Origin: Armigeres subalbatus
Lineage: Eukaryota; Arthropoda; Insecta; Diptera; Culicidae
DNA: 64,000 nucleotides
Assembly (NCBI RefSeq): GCF_024139115.2
Contig: NC_085140.1
Location: 292,979,293 to 293,043,292 of the forward strand
Direction: 5' to 3'
Positions 44,816 to 56,130 of this stretch are shown piece after piece. A program made the translations under genes and the position numbers. Within the stretch, counting starts at the first letter, position 1, and every line of letters starts with the position of its first letter. Under the pieces are notes generated by a model that saw only the letters and a program-made list of their open reading frames with translations, was not told the origin of the DNA and made no database searches.

Positions 44816-45147
44816 GGTAGGTGGTTGCTTTATTAAGCCCACTTGGGACAAGCGGCTGTTGATTTCGAACATACGAAAGATAAAGTTGGGTTGCTGCTCG
44901 CTTGGTTGCAATTTTATTTACGTTGAACAAAGGCAGTCTCTTGCAAACGAAAGCAGAAAATCAAAACACGTGCTCTCGTGGAGCAATGCTCCCGAGAGTT
45001 TTTTTTTCTCCCCAAAACGTAAACCAAGCGTTAGGTGGGAATACAGCAAAAACGAACCAACGGAGAATCCAATTGTAAACCTTATTCTAGGCAATCACTT
45101 GCTTATCATTTTGAATAAACAGCTAGAACAGTTGATTCAAAAGTATA

Positions 45148-45790
45148 AGATTGCTAATGTCGTTACTGTTTGCGTGACTAGAGATGTCGCAAATTAATCG
45201 ATTACTTCGATTAATCGATTCATCGTTGTGATAATCGATTAATTTTGAATCGATTATTACCCAACGATTAATCGAGAGGAATCGTGAGTAATCGATTAGT
45301 TACTAATCGATTAATCAGAATTTTACGACATCATAAGGATGTCGAAAATTAATTGATTATTTCAATTAATCGATTTATCGTTGTGATAATCGATTAATTT
45401 TGAATCGATTACTATACAATGATTAATCGATTCAATAATCGACAAGAATTAAGAGTAATCGATTAGTAACTAATCGATTAATCGGGATTTTACGACATCT
45501 CTACGCGTGACTAACATGTAGGTTACTTCGACCTGGCAGCCAAAGTACCGGTACTACTAGCGTCAAACCGATGTTGGTTATGAAACAAAACATGCACTAC
45601 AACATGATGCATAAATTATGGCCAATTGAAGCTCGTTGAAGCATAATTTGGCAAAATAATTTAATTGACTACAGCGCCATTAGCGTTCTAGTACTTACGC
45701 TTCTACTGCTAGAACTCTGCCTCCTATCTAATATTATTACGTCAAGCAGCTTTTAGATATCCATTCTCAGGCTACTTCGAATAAAAAATG
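45148..45790 (+). repeat. duplicated segment, partner at 46229-46460
   Basis: TTGCTAATGTCGTTACTGTT, CTGGCAGCCAAAGTACCGGT and GCGTTCTAGTACTTACGCTT recur in the same order at 46229-46460. A hAT-type MITE (45179-45503) has entered this copy only. Confidence 0.75.
45179..45503. mobile_element. hAT-type MITE packed with TTAATCGATTAA motifs
   Basis: Termini TAGAGATGTCG and CGACATCTCTA. 8-bp duplication TGCGTGAC / CGCGTGAC (45171-45178, 45504-45511). The empty site is preserved at about 46250. The interior is two tandem copies of a 150-160-bp palindromic unit, each starting and ending with GATGTCG..CGACATC and containing several ATCGAT cores. Confidence 0.85.
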
Positions 45791-46228
45791 CTTTTTGTGC
45801 CGATGAAAGCACAAATGATTCAAATCGTTCGGGGCTGTCAGTTTGAATATGAATCTACAACATTCATTTTCCCAGCAGCCATTCTAGATTCATTTTTTAT
45901 ACCAGTCAAATGTCAAAAAAATAACACTGGTATAACGCTCCGTTCTATTTTCTGCAGATTTGAACCACGATTGAGTCATGAGATTCAAATATTTTTCAAT
46001 TGTTTTGGTGTATGAATGCGTCATTTTATCTACGGATCAATCCACTTCGCAATTACGGCGCCTTTCTTGGCAGCAACATAATGATTTCATTTAATTGAAA
46101 ATTTGAATAACATGAATGGAACATTGCTGGGGAAACCAGCGAGTTTGTTCTATTTTGCTCCAGATTCAAACTAGAATAATGGTCGAAAATTTAGAATGAA
46201 ACAGAATCACTACTGATTTCACTCTTAG
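45790..46228 (+). repeat. dispersed repeat, related to 14240-14600
   Basis: GATTCAAATCGTTCGGGGCT..CCAGCAGCCATTCTAGATTC..GCTGGGGAAACCAGCGAG..TGGTCGAAAATTTAGAATGA. Contains an extra segment (45909-45995) not present in the other copy. Confidence 0.65.
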
Positions 46229-46460
46229 ATTGCTAATGTCGTTCCTGTTCGCGTGACTAACATCGAGGTCACTTTGATCTGGCAGCCAAAGTACCGGTAC
46301 TACAAGTGTCAAACCAATGTTGGTAATGAAACAAAACATGAACTGCAACATTATGCATTACAAACCGACAAGTTAGGCTTGTGGAAGCATATTTTGGCAG
46401 AATACTTGTAATGAGTACAGCACCATTAGCGTTCTAGTACTTATGCTTCTACTATGAAAG

Positions 46461-47514
46461 CAAAGGGATAATGCACGACAACAGATGCATACCAAATAGT
46501 AAACTGTTGCTTTTAAAAGCCGTCTGAGGTTCGAAAAGGACTCTCTTTACTGTAGTAGCCACCAAGAGGCACAAAAACGCGCGGGAATACTGGCCGGTCG
46601 CTTTGGTCGCCAGAAGTTCTTCGTGTCCTCCCCGAATTATTCCTTAATTGCAGACCGGGGGACCTGACTGGAGAAGAAGGAGTTGCTTATAGTGGGTCGG
46701 GAATACTGTAGTGTTCCATCTCCACACTACCTGGGTTCGCCTTTCCAGATGTCTGGTGTCCTTCGTGTCCTAATATTGAACGTGATTAAATTGGTGTTCT
46801 GAAAGATTCTGATTCTGAAACCACTTTATCAAGTGGCCATATAGAATGCAAACCGTGTTAGCCGAAAACGAGCAGGAATAAACACCTCTGCATCACCTAA
46901 CATGTCGTCTACAGATGGTGGATAGTGGTTGATATACGCATTCGCATTAGAATTAGGTGAACAATCTCAGGATGAGGTAGTGTATAGGAATATTGGTTGA
47001 ACCTGACAATAAATACGGGAAAGAAAGATATAAAACAATCTGCAGATAATTGATTTTTTTATCGAGAAAATAAAAAAAAAGTATCAGTTATTCAGCGAAA
47101 ATACCAAAGACAACTGGACAACAATGCTTAAAGGTATTTTTGCGTGAATACTTTTCCAGCCCTTATTGGCACAGTGTGTCAAACGATATGTTGAAAATTC
47201 TCCTGTCTTTCTTTCAAGAAGTCATCAAACTGAGAACTACAGCTCATTTTCAGTAGCACAAGTCAAAAGGGTCAGCTTGCGAATTTCATTCCAAGTATCC
47301 TTGATGTAGTTCTAATTATATATGAGCGTTTACATATATATTTTTTGCAATTCCTGATCATAATACATGTTCTTCTTTGAGTGATAAAACGGCCTACTTT
47401 CCATACCAACGAAATGGGTGCTTCAATAATCATTATGCAACTCAAATGAGTTGCATAAAATCCATTATAGCACTCATTTGGGTGTTATAATGAAAAACCA
47501 ACATCAGCTCAGTG
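46461..47514. other. unassigned stretch
   Basis: 46545-46910 is GC-richer (TGTAGTAGCCACCAAGAGGC to AATAAACACCTCTGCATCAC) and could be a solo LTR, but no target duplication or partner LTR is visible. A short palindrome TGCAACTCAAATGAGTTGCA lies at 47438-47457. Confidence 0.35.
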
Positions 47515-47524
47515 ATTACATGAC

Positions 47525-47527
<3 letters not shown>

Positions 47528-47555
<28 letters not shown>

Positions 47556-47849
47556 CCTCCTTCTTCTTCTTATTGACATTACATCCCCACACTGGGACAG
47601 AGCCGCCTCGCAGCTTAGTGTTCATTAAGCACTTCCACAGCTATTAACTGCGAGGTTTCTAAGCCAGGTTACCATTTCTGCATTCGTATATCATGAGGCT
47701 AACACGATGATACTTTTATGCCAAGGGAAGTCGAGACAATTTCCAATCCGAAAATTGCCTAGACCGGCACCGGGAATCGAACCCAGCCACCCTCAGCGTG
47801 GTCTTGCTTTGTAGCCGCGCGTCTTACCGCACGGCTAAGGAGGGCCTCA
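47528..47849 (-). mobile_element. Feilai-type tRNA-derived SINE, copy 2
   Basis: Minus-strand tRNA-like head (GGCCCTCCTTAGCCGTGCGG, A box; GGTTCGATTCC, B box) and an expanded AAG/AGG tail (CTTCTTCTTCTTC.. on the plus strand). Perfect 13-bp duplication ATTACATGACTAC (47515-47527, 47850-47862), so a recent insertion. Confidence 0.94.
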
Positions 47850-47862
47850 ATTACATGACTAC

Positions 47863-48571
47863 ATTTTGCTGAATTAGCTTGGGTAAGTGTTCAAATACTG
47901 TATTCTCTGCGTCGCGGAATAAATGCAACAGTTTGATGGACATGACATCAGAATTTTCCGAAGGCAAGTTCATCCATCGCTTCAAGGCTTGTCGAGCTAC
48001 GCATTGTGGTACGATAACATGGAATATGTTGGTTATTGGCAACAACATGATTTATTGGTAAGAATGATCATTTGAAGTAAATCAGTATGTTCCGTTTTGC
48101 TACATATTTACCATTTTTCGTCATTGCAAAAAAAAGCGTGTGCAACTCGTTGCAAAACTCGATTTTTTCAGTACTCGTAGTATTTATCCAGTTCGGCAAG
48201 CCTCGTTGGATAAACGTACAACTCGTGCTGAAAAAATCATCTTTTTGCAACTTGTTGCACAAACTACTATTTTAATAGTTAGTAGAAAATTTACAAAATA
48301 CAAACCAAAAGATGAGCAACCATGCGTCTCCATGTACCGCAAAACTCCGCTCATTCAACTATGATTGTGTCGAATGAACGGGGTAACGTTTTAACTAGAC
48401 AAGCTGTGCGTTTATAAGAAAGTGTTAGCTCTGAAACCTGAACCTAATATTCGATGAATTCCTAGGTATTAAGTGCTAGCTCCGTGAATCAAAAGTGAAA
48501 AAGTGAAAACTAAAAAATTAAAAACCTTATTTACTATGTTCCCCGATTCAAATGAAATAAAAAATTTCTGT
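47863..48571. other. unassigned stretch with GTTGCAA palindromic words
   Basis: 48120-48260 holds AACTCGTTGCAAAA and its inverted relatives (TTTTTGCAACTTGTTGCA), suggesting a decayed inverted-repeat element. No gene. Confidence 0.4.
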
Positions 48572-48574
48572 GGG

Positions 48575-48651
48575 GGGTCCCGTAGCGTAGTTGGCTAAAC
48601 GTTCACCTTATAAGCGGAAGATCATGGGTTCGATTCCCAGCTCCTCCACCA
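48575..48651 (+). tRNA. tRNA-Ile(UAU)-like sequence, probably a SINE head or pseudogene
   Basis: TAGCGTAGTTGGCTAAACG is a good A-box/D-arm, the anticodon loop CTTATAA would give UAU, and TGGGTTCGATTCCCA is a perfect T-arm with B box, ending CACCA. The acceptor arms (GGTCCCG against GCTCCTC) do not pair well and the anticodon stem has a mismatch. A genomic CCA is not expected in a eukaryotic tRNA gene. A tRNA-derived SINE or pseudogene is more likely than a functional tRNA. Confidence 0.5.
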
Positions 48652-49096
48652 AGCCCTTGTCAGCCGCTGGAGGCGCAGCCCGACGACGACTGACAATTTG
48701 TTCTTCTCGGAGGCATTCCTCCAACGTACCCGGATAAATGGCAACTGAACAATGCAACGAGCAAATGGACAAATGGACACAATGGACTCACGATGAGATG
48801 GACACCGGCAATGATAACAATAATGATAGTATAAAAATAGATTCTGTGTGGATTCTTTTCAGCAGAATGCCACAGTAGATCACGGTACAGTAGCGGTTAA
48901 GAAACACAGAGTGCCTACCAAATATAGCATTTAGCATTAGCATTGTTACGGTGTAATTCGTAGATTGGACACTAGTGATACTCATGTTTTACTTTTGAGA
49001 TCCTTATCTTGAATGCTATCAGAAATCAAGAAGGGGAGTGGTCCTTGATTCCAGTCACAAACAAAAATAACAAAAGCACTTCTCCTGACCACGCCC
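48652..49096. other. possible SINE body, then unassigned
   Basis: Downstream of the tRNA-like head, GGAGGCGCAGCCCGACGACG and ACCCGGATAAATGGCAACTG, AATGG/ACAAATGG words and a terminal TAGCATTTAGCATTAGCATT tract (48923-48942) would fit a SINE body of about 350 bp. The boundary is not proven. Confidence 0.35.
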
Positions 49097-49561
49097 CCCG
49101 ATCAGGAATACATAACAAAATTATAACTCAATTCTATCAATGGTTGTTATTTAAAACAACGTGTGTTATAATTAGATAATTCGATAAAAATGTGTCTTCG
49201 GCCAGTTTTATTTCATATCAAAATTATAACAACATTAGTTATGTATATTTACATAAAATAATTGCCTACATTTTTTGATATTGGAAAAAAGCGGAGGTAA
49301 TCACCTCCAGTATAACCTTGAATCAATGTTCGATGTTAACACGTACGTCCCCAACCCCCATTTTACGACAAAACTCAAAATTCAAAACCATGCAGCTCAG
49401 CCAATTTCTAACGGATTTTCAAGCAATCTTCTGGAATCGATCACAAAATTCCTATAGTTTTAGGAACCGAGGTCAATTTTTGTCCAATGGCCATGGTTCC
49501 GGATATATTCCGGGGAGTACTGGGGTTACCTCCCTCCCGGAAAAAATGGTCACTGGCAGAT

Positions 49562-50867
49562 CGGCTTCGAAATCCATCGTGCGACATGTCAAACTTCATG
49601 ATTTTGCAAAACAAGTACACTGGAGTACATTTCGGCGATTTTCGATCGAATTGGTCACCCTCCGGGTACTTCCAGGGCCTGGTTCCCTTGGCGAAGTGGC
49701 CAATTTTCATTCGCTTTTGGAACCCATCTTGCGACATATCAAACTTCATGATTTTGCAAAACAAGTACACTGGAGTACATTTCGGCGATTTTCGATCGAA
49801 TTGGCCACCCTCCGGGAACTTCAGGGCCTGGTTCCCTTGGGAAGTGGCCAATTTTCATTCGCTTTTGGAACCCATCTTGCGACATATCAAACTTCATGAT
49901 TTTGCAAAACAAGTACACTGGAGTACATTTCGGCGATTTTCGATCGAATTGGCCACCCTCCGGGTACTTCCAGGGCTTGGTTCCTTTGGGGAAGTGGCCA
50001 ATTTTCATTCGCTTTTGGAACCCATCTTGCGACATATCAAACTTCATGATTTTGCAAAACAAGTACACAGGAGTACATTTCGGCGATTTTCGATCGAATT
50101 GGCCACCCTCCGGGAACTTCCAGGGCCTGGTTCCCTTGGGAAAGTGACCAATTTTCATTCGCTTTTGGAACCCATCTTGCGACATATCAAACTTCATGAT
50201 TTTGCAAAACAAGTACACTGGAGTACATTTCGGCGATTTTCGATCGAATTGGCCACCCTCCGGGTACTTCCAGGGCCTGGTTCCCTTGGGGAAGTGGCCA
50301 ATTTTCATTCGCTTTTGGAACCCATCTTGCGACATATCAAACTTCATGATTTTGCAAAACAAGTACACTGGAGTACATTTCGGCGATTTTCGATCGAATT
50401 GGCCACCCTCCGGGAACTTCCAGGGCCTGGTTCCCTTGGGGAAGTGGCCAGTTTTCATTCGATCTTGGAACCCATCTTGCGACATGTCAAACTTCATGAT
50501 TTTGCAGAACAAGTACAATGGAGTAAACTTTGGCGATTTTAGATCGAATTGACCACTATCCGGGTACTTCCAGGGCCTAGTTCCCTTGGGAAGGTGGCCA
50601 ATTTTCATTCAATCTTGGAACCCATCTTGCGACATGTCAAACTTAATGATTTTGCAAAACAAGTACATACAAGTTCGATGATTCTCGATCGATGGCCACC
50701 TTCCGGATACTTGCAGGGCCTGGTTCCCTTGGGGAAGTGGCCAATTTTCATTCAATCTTGGAACCCACCTTGGGGCATATCGAACTTCATAATTTTGCAA
50801 AACAAGTACACTGGAGTCCATTTCGGTGATTTTCGATCGAATTGGCCTCCTCCGGGTACTTCCAGGT
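49562..50867. repeat. 150-bp tandem array, left arm
   Basis: The word AAACTTCATGATTTTGCAAA recurs at 49591, 49741, 49889, 50039, 50189, 50339, 50489 and 50639 (steps of 148-150). Because 150 is divisible by 3, long open frames (49487-50542 plus, 49739-50608 minus) arise on both strands. One unit has lost 2 bp, which breaks frame, so coding is unlikely. Confidence 0.93.
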
Positions 50868-51010
50868 AGGCCTGTGCGCTGATTGAAATTTTACCGGCAG
50901 TGGCGATCATTTTCAGAGATAGATCATTTTCAGGCAGCGGCGGCGGTGTCACGCCGTTGGTGATCAGCGGTGACGTGGATCGGCGTGAACCAGTTTCAAG
51001 TGCCAAAATT
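50868..51010 (+). repeat. junction module B, left arm
   Basis: CCTGTGCGCTGATTGAAATT..GGCAGTGGCG..CATTTTCAGGCAGCGGCGGC..GGTTCAAGTGCC-like, a GC-rich block between the 150-bp array and the minisatellite. Inverted partner at about 51900-52028. Third copy at 33198-33305. Confidence 0.8.
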
Positions 51011-51345
51011 TCTTCAGAAGTTCGTCAAGGAATTCTTCCAGAAGCTCCTCCACTAGTTTTTTCAAAAGATCGTCAAGAAATTCCTTTGGACATTCCTCCG
51101 TAAGTGCCTCTGGGAAGTTCCTCCAGAAACTCCTCCCGGATTTCGCCTGTAAGTTCCTTCAGGAATTCCTCCGGAAGCTCCTCCAGGAATTCACCTGGAA
51201 GTTCCTCTAGGAATTCCTCCGAAGGGTCCTCCGGGAATTCCTCCGGAAGTTTCTCCATGAACTCTTCCGGAAGTTCCTCCAGGAATTTCTCCGGAAGTTC
51301 CTCCAGGAATTCCCCCGAAAAACTGGAATTGGCCACCTGGATTTC
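51011..51345. repeat. 24-bp minisatellite, left half of palindrome core
   Basis: Units in TTCCTCC orientation (TTCCTCCAGGAATTCCTCCG GAAG), degenerate towards the outside. Confidence 0.9.
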
Positions 51346-51349
51346 CAGG

Positions 51350-51899
51350 AATTTCTAGAGGATTTCCTAGAGGAACTTCCGGAGGAATTCCTGGAGGAAC
51401 TTCCGGAGGAATTCCTGGAGGAACTTCCGGAGGAATTCCTGGAGGAACTTCCGGAGGAATTCCTGGAGGAACTTCCGGAGGAATTCCTGGAGGAACTTCC
51501 GGAGGAATTCCTGGAGGAACTTCCGGAGGAATTCCTGGAGGAACTTCCGGAGGAATTCCTGGAGGAACTTCCGGAGGAATTCCTGGAGGAACTTCCTGGA
51601 GGAACTTCCGGAGGAATCCCTGGAGGAACTTCCGGAGGAATTCCTGGAGGAACTTCCGGAAGAGTTCATGGAGAAACTTCCGGAGAAATTCCTGGAGGAA
51701 CTTCCGGAGGAATTCCTGGAGGGACTTCCGGAGGAATTCCTGGAGGAACTTCCAGACGATATCCGGGCAGAGTATCTGGAAGAATTTCCCAGAGGCACTT
51801 ATAGAGGAATATCTGGAGGAATGTCCAAAGGAATTTCTTGACGATCTTTTAAAAAAACTCGTGGAGGAACTTCTGGAAGAATTCCGGGAAGAACTTCTG
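51350..51899. repeat. 24-bp minisatellite, right half of palindrome core
   Basis: Units in GGAGGAA orientation. 51362-51590 is about nine perfect copies, then an interruption (TTCCTGGAGGAACTTCC) also seen at about 41560 in the other element. Confidence 0.92.
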
Positions 51900-52028
51900 A
51901 ATAAATTTTGGCGCTTGAAACTGGTTCACGCCGATCCACGCCACCGCCAATCACCAACGGCGTGACGCCGCTGGCTGAAAATGATCTATCACGCCACTGC
52001 CGGTCCAATTTCACGCACAGGTCTACCT
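51900..52028 (-). repeat. junction module B, right arm
   Basis: Inverted copy of 50868-51010 (minus strand: CCTGTGCGTGAAATTGGACC GGCAGTGGCGTGATAGATCA). Confidence 0.8.
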
Positions 52029-53480
52029 GGAAGTACCCGGTGGCCAATTCGATCGAAAATCACCGAAATGAACTCCAGTGTACTTGTTTTGAAAAATCAT
52101 GAAGTTTGACATGCCGCAAGGTGGATTTCAAGAGTAAACGAAAATTGGCCACTTCCCCAAGGAAACCAGGCCCTGGAAGTTCCCGGAGGGTGGCCAATTC
52201 GATCGAAAATCGCCGAAATGTACTCCAGTGTACTTGTTTTGCAAAATCATGAAGTTTGATATGTCGCAAGATGGGTCCAAAAGCGAATGAAAATTGGCCA
52301 CTTCCCCAAGGGAACCAGGTCTTGGAAGTACCCGGAGGGTGGCCAATTCGATCGAAAATCGCCGAAATGTACTCCAGTGTACTTGTTTTGCAAAATCATG
52401 AAGTTTGATATGTCGCAAGATGGGTTCCAAGATTGAATGAAAATTGGCTACTTCCCCAAGGGAACCAGGCCCTGGAAGTACCCGGAGGGTGGCCAATTCG
52501 ATCGAAAATCGTCGAAATGTTCTCCAGTGTACTTGTTTTGCAAAATCATGAAGTTTGATATGTCGCAAGATGGGTTCCAAGAGCGAATGAAAATTGGCCA
52601 CTTCCCCAAGGGAACCAGGCCCTGGAAGTTCCCGGAGGGTGGCCAATTCGATCGAAAATCGCCGAAATGTACTCCAGTGTACTTGTTTTGCAAAATCATG
52701 AAGTTTTATATGTCGTAAGATGGGTTCCAAAAGCGAATGAAAATTGGCCACTTCCCCAAGGGAACCAGACCTTGGAAGTACCCGGAGGGTGGCCAATTCG
52801 ATCGAAAATCGCCGAAATGTACTCCAGTGTACTTGTTTTGCAAAATCATGAAGTTTGATATGTCGCAAGATGGGTTCCAAGATTGAATGAAAATTGGCCA
52901 CTTCCCCAAGGGAACCACGCCCTGCAAGTACCCGGAGGGTGGCCAATTCGATCGAAAATCGTCGAAATGTACTCCAATGTACTTGTTTTGCAAAATCATG
53001 AAGTTTGATATGTCGCAAGATAGGTTCCAAGAGCGAATGGAAATTGGCCACTTCCCCAAGGGAACCAGGCCCTGGAAGTTCCCGGAGGGTGGCCAATTCG
53101 ATCTAAAATCGCCGAAATGTACTCCAGTGTACTTGTTTTGCAAAATCATGAAGTTAGATATGTCGCAAGATGGGTTCCAAAAGCGAATGAAAATTGGCCA
53201 CTTCCCCAAGGGAACCAGGCCCTGGAAGTACCCGGAGGGTGGCCAATTCGATCGAAAATCGCCGAAATGTACTCCAGTGTACTTGTTTTGCAAAATCATG
53301 AAGTTTGATATGTCGCAAGATGGGTTCCAAAAGCGAATGAAAATTGGCCACTTCCTCAAGGGAACCAGGCCCTGGAAGTACCCGGAGGGTGGCCAATTCG
53401 ATCGAAAATCGCCGAAATGTACTCCAGTGTACTTGTTTTGCAAAATCATGAAGTTTGACATGTCGCACGATGGATTTCGA
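52029..53480. repeat. 150-bp tandem array, right arm (inverted)
   Basis: Nearly ten inverted units with strict 150-bp spacing. Variant sites (GTTCCCGG or GTACCCGG; AAAAGCG, AAGATTG or AAGAGCG) repeat every third unit, a 450-bp higher-order period. Open frames 52128-53096 and 52706-53560 (minus) and 52887-53606 (plus) are repeat translations. Confidence 0.93.
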
Positions 53481-53726
53481 AGCCGATCTGCCAGTGACCA
53501 TTTTTTCCGGGAGGGAGGTAACCCCAGTACTCCCCGGAATATATCCGGAACCATGGCCATTGGACAAAAATTGACCTCGGTTCCTAAAACTATAGGAATT
53601 TTGTGATCGATTCCAGAAGATTGCTTGAAAATCCATTAGAAATTGGCTGAGCTGCATGGTTTTGAATTTTGAGTTTTGTCGTAAAATGGGGGTTGGGGAC
53701 GTACGTGTTAATAGCTAGTACAAAGT

Positions 53727-53798
53727 TAATTGCCTACATTATGGATGGAAATCCGGCGTTGTAGCGTACCACTTTTTTATACGTAATGTAGGCAATTA
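53727..53798. repeat. 72-bp palindrome at the foldback arm edge
   Basis: TAATTGCCTACATTA and its mirror TAATGTAGGCAATTA enclose 42 bp. The same 14-bp word TAATTGCCTACATT occurs once in the left arm near 49259. It may be a mini-MITE present only in the right arm. Confidence 0.6.
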
Positions 53799-54020
53799 CC
53801 ATGAAAGTAGATTTTTGAACCTCATAATCATATCAACTGTTGTTATAATGTTGAAATGAAGGTAACAACCTCTGATATAATGATGTTACGGCTAGAATTT
53901 TGATATAATTTTTGTTATTTTAACAACTAACCAGCTAATTTTATAACACATTTTGTTACATTATTTTTCTGAAATAAATAACTCCCCTTGTTATAATTTT
54001 GTAATGCATTCTTGATCGGG

Positions 54021-55403
54021 CCATCTTCACCGTAACTAGGGAGAGGAAGGAAGTCTACCAAATATAGAAGAAGCCTACCAAATATAGAAAGGAACAACAA
54101 AAAAAAGTCCTTGCTTCGGATTTTTTTTTTTTGATGACCAAGAACTTATGCTTTGAACATAATCTATTCTATGAATCATACAGAGCATGCACCATATTTG
54201 AAACTGCCAGTAGATCTTTGGTTACGCGTGTAGATCTAAAGGCCTCACTTCGGGATTTTCTTTGGATGGCCAAGAACGTTTGATCGGCCAAGTACTTGAC
54301 ATGTACAAATTTTGTAAATTGAAAAACAACATGTAATTTAAATAAGGGGGTACCATGCCAAAACAGGCTGAAAAGCCAATTAGCGAATGTTTATTTATAT
54401 ACTAAAATGATATCTCATAATATGAGAGTCATTACAATGAAAAATTTTTCAATCGAGCCCTTGTTTTGTTTTTCCATGAATTCTTATTTCAAACCAATTA
54501 GAAGTAAATCAATTTATTGCAACACCATATCATTATCGCATCAACGGAATATATGTCTGGTTTATTTGAACCACATCAAAATCAATCATTCTTCGGAAGC
54601 TTTAATGTACTTCAACAATACCGCTCTCTGGATTGTATAGCATAAGTGAGATGACGCACTAGCTGAAAATGGCAGAAAAAGAATTTGTTTATTAAATATT
54701 TGTCGAGAATTCAATAGAACCGAATCCATTTGATTACTGGTACAGACAGATGGCACAGTCATTAGCGTACGTAGGGTTGGTGTTTCAGGCATGGTTATTG
54801 TTCACTGAAAACAGTTGGAATGGAAAGTTCGAGCTATGTTTGAAATTGGAATAAATATCGGCACTGTTTGAATTTTTGATAAAGTGGTTCATTAAACGAA
54901 AAAACTTGTTACTGCTTTGCTTTGAAGTAGAGTGAATATTTTTTTGTTTTTGCTTCATTATTGTGATTTTTTACCCTCTTGAAACCATTCCATTGCACCA
55001 TAGGGATTAAATCACAAAAGTTCGTTATTACTTTGAAAACGGAATGCTGCAATGAAAATTATAAGCGTAGAGTGCTTTGTGAGATACGAATACCAGAAGT
55101 TAGAGATAAATCAGCAGAGATTCAAATCGTTTTGGGCTGTCAGTTTGAATATGAATCTGAAACATTAATTTTCCCAGCAGATGTTCTACACGGAGGAAAA
55201 AAATACCCAGCGCAGCGTTGAGTTTTTTTTAACTTACTTTTGAGTTATTTTTTCTCTTCTCTTTCATCCATTCTTTCTTCTGTTGTCAAAAACAAAAGAG
55301 CGAAACAATCCAACGACGCCAGTTCAATACGGGAAGCCACCTGAGGTCGAAATTGAGTGAAATAAACCTCCATTTGGGTAAATAAATTTTCCGTTGGGTA
55401 CTT
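54021..55403. other. unassigned stretch
   Basis: CTACCAAATATAGAA is repeated near 54055-54092. 55115-55190 is a fragment of the repeat at 14240-14600. No gene recognised. Confidence 0.4.
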
Positions 55404-56130
55404 TTTTAACATGGGAGTAAAGGCAAACTACTTCGACCCCATTTACTCAATTTTGGCTTCTTATACGGATGTATTGTACGTGGCACTTTTCGCTCGAAAG
55501 CTCTTTGGTCCGCTTTGTTTAACGTCCATACTTCATGTCCATAAAGGGCCACTGCTAGAATCAGAGTTTTGTATAGAGCAAATTTCGTTTCCGTCTGCAT
55601 ATTGCGGAACCTAAGCTGGTTACGTAATCCGTAAAAGGCCCTATTCGCAGCAGCAATACGTATTTTCACTTCACGGGAAACGTCATTGTCATATGTTACA
55701 AGCGTTCCAAGGTAACCAAATTCTTCAACAACTTCAAACATATACCGGAACACGAGGTTGACACTTCGTCTGCAATCCGAATATTTGATTTCGAGCCATC
55801 CAGCGTTGCACGTATCAGTCTAATCAGTTTCGCTGGAAAACCGGGCATTATCCGCCACAGCTCATTTCTTTTTACTGAGTCGTACGCTGCTTTGAAATCA
55901 ATGAACAATGAAGTGAGTCTGCAAGGTATCCTGCTCCTTAATACATCTTCATTTTCACCGTTCAACAAAGTGCTCCTTCCACATGGCTGCCACCATAGTC
56001 TTGTCTATCAGCGAATTCCCCTCTCGGTCATTGAACATGGCGGGTACTGGCTCAGTCTTATGCCGCGCGCCAATGACAGTTGCGTAAAACCTCCGCATAT
56101 CGTCTCTGTTCTATTCTGCAGCTAGATAGA
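55404..56130 (-). pseudogene. RTE-like non-LTR ORF2 remnant with RT core deleted
   Basis: On the minus strand, segments in order are RRFYATVIGARHKTEPVPAM, then LLNGENEDVL, a jump to LTSLFIDFKAAYDSVKRNEL and LIRATLDGSKSNIRIADEVS, then another jump with frameshift to MFEVVEEFGYLGTLVTYDND and IAAANRAFYGLRNQL, ending ALYGHEVWTLNKADQRAFER. The first deletion removes the N-terminal RT. The second removes the region that should hold the catalytic 'xADD'. FIDFKAAYDSV matches RTE/Loner-type elements best from memory. Clearly dead. Confidence 0.8.

Larger units (their letters stand above)
49097..54020. mobile_element. foldback-type palindromic element 1 (4.9 kb)
   Basis: The two halves are inverted repeats of each other. 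From outside in: AT-rich ends (CCCGATCAGGAATACATAAC / GTAATGCATTCTTGATCGGG); a unique arm segment containing GACGTACGTGTTAA (left 49337-49355 inverted); nine or ten 150-bp tandem units; module B; and the 24-bp minisatellite, which flips orientation at about 51345. Long inverted arms made of internal tandem repeats are the hallmark of foldback elements as known from Drosophila. No transposase gene is present, so it would be non-autonomous. Confidence 0.82.

Noticed and set aside
46545..46910. Solo LTR
   Set aside because: TG...CA-like ends and AATAAA are visible, but there is no target duplication and no second copy in the window.
48575..48651. Functional tRNA-Ile gene
   Set aside because: The acceptor stem does not pair and a genomic CCA is present; a SINE head or pseudogene is more likely.
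49487..50608. Long overlapping open frames (up to 351 codons) on both strands
   Set aside because: They are translations of the 150-bp tandem unit, whose length is a multiple of three. One unit has a 2-bp deletion and both strands are equally open.
49591..50660. CRISPR-like array or satellite gene family at 150-bp spacing
   Set aside because: The whole unit is conserved, not just a short repeat. It is part of foldback arms.
52128..53606. Large open frames on both strands of the right arm
   Set aside because: Same reason: inverted copies of the 150-bp array, no start context or domain.
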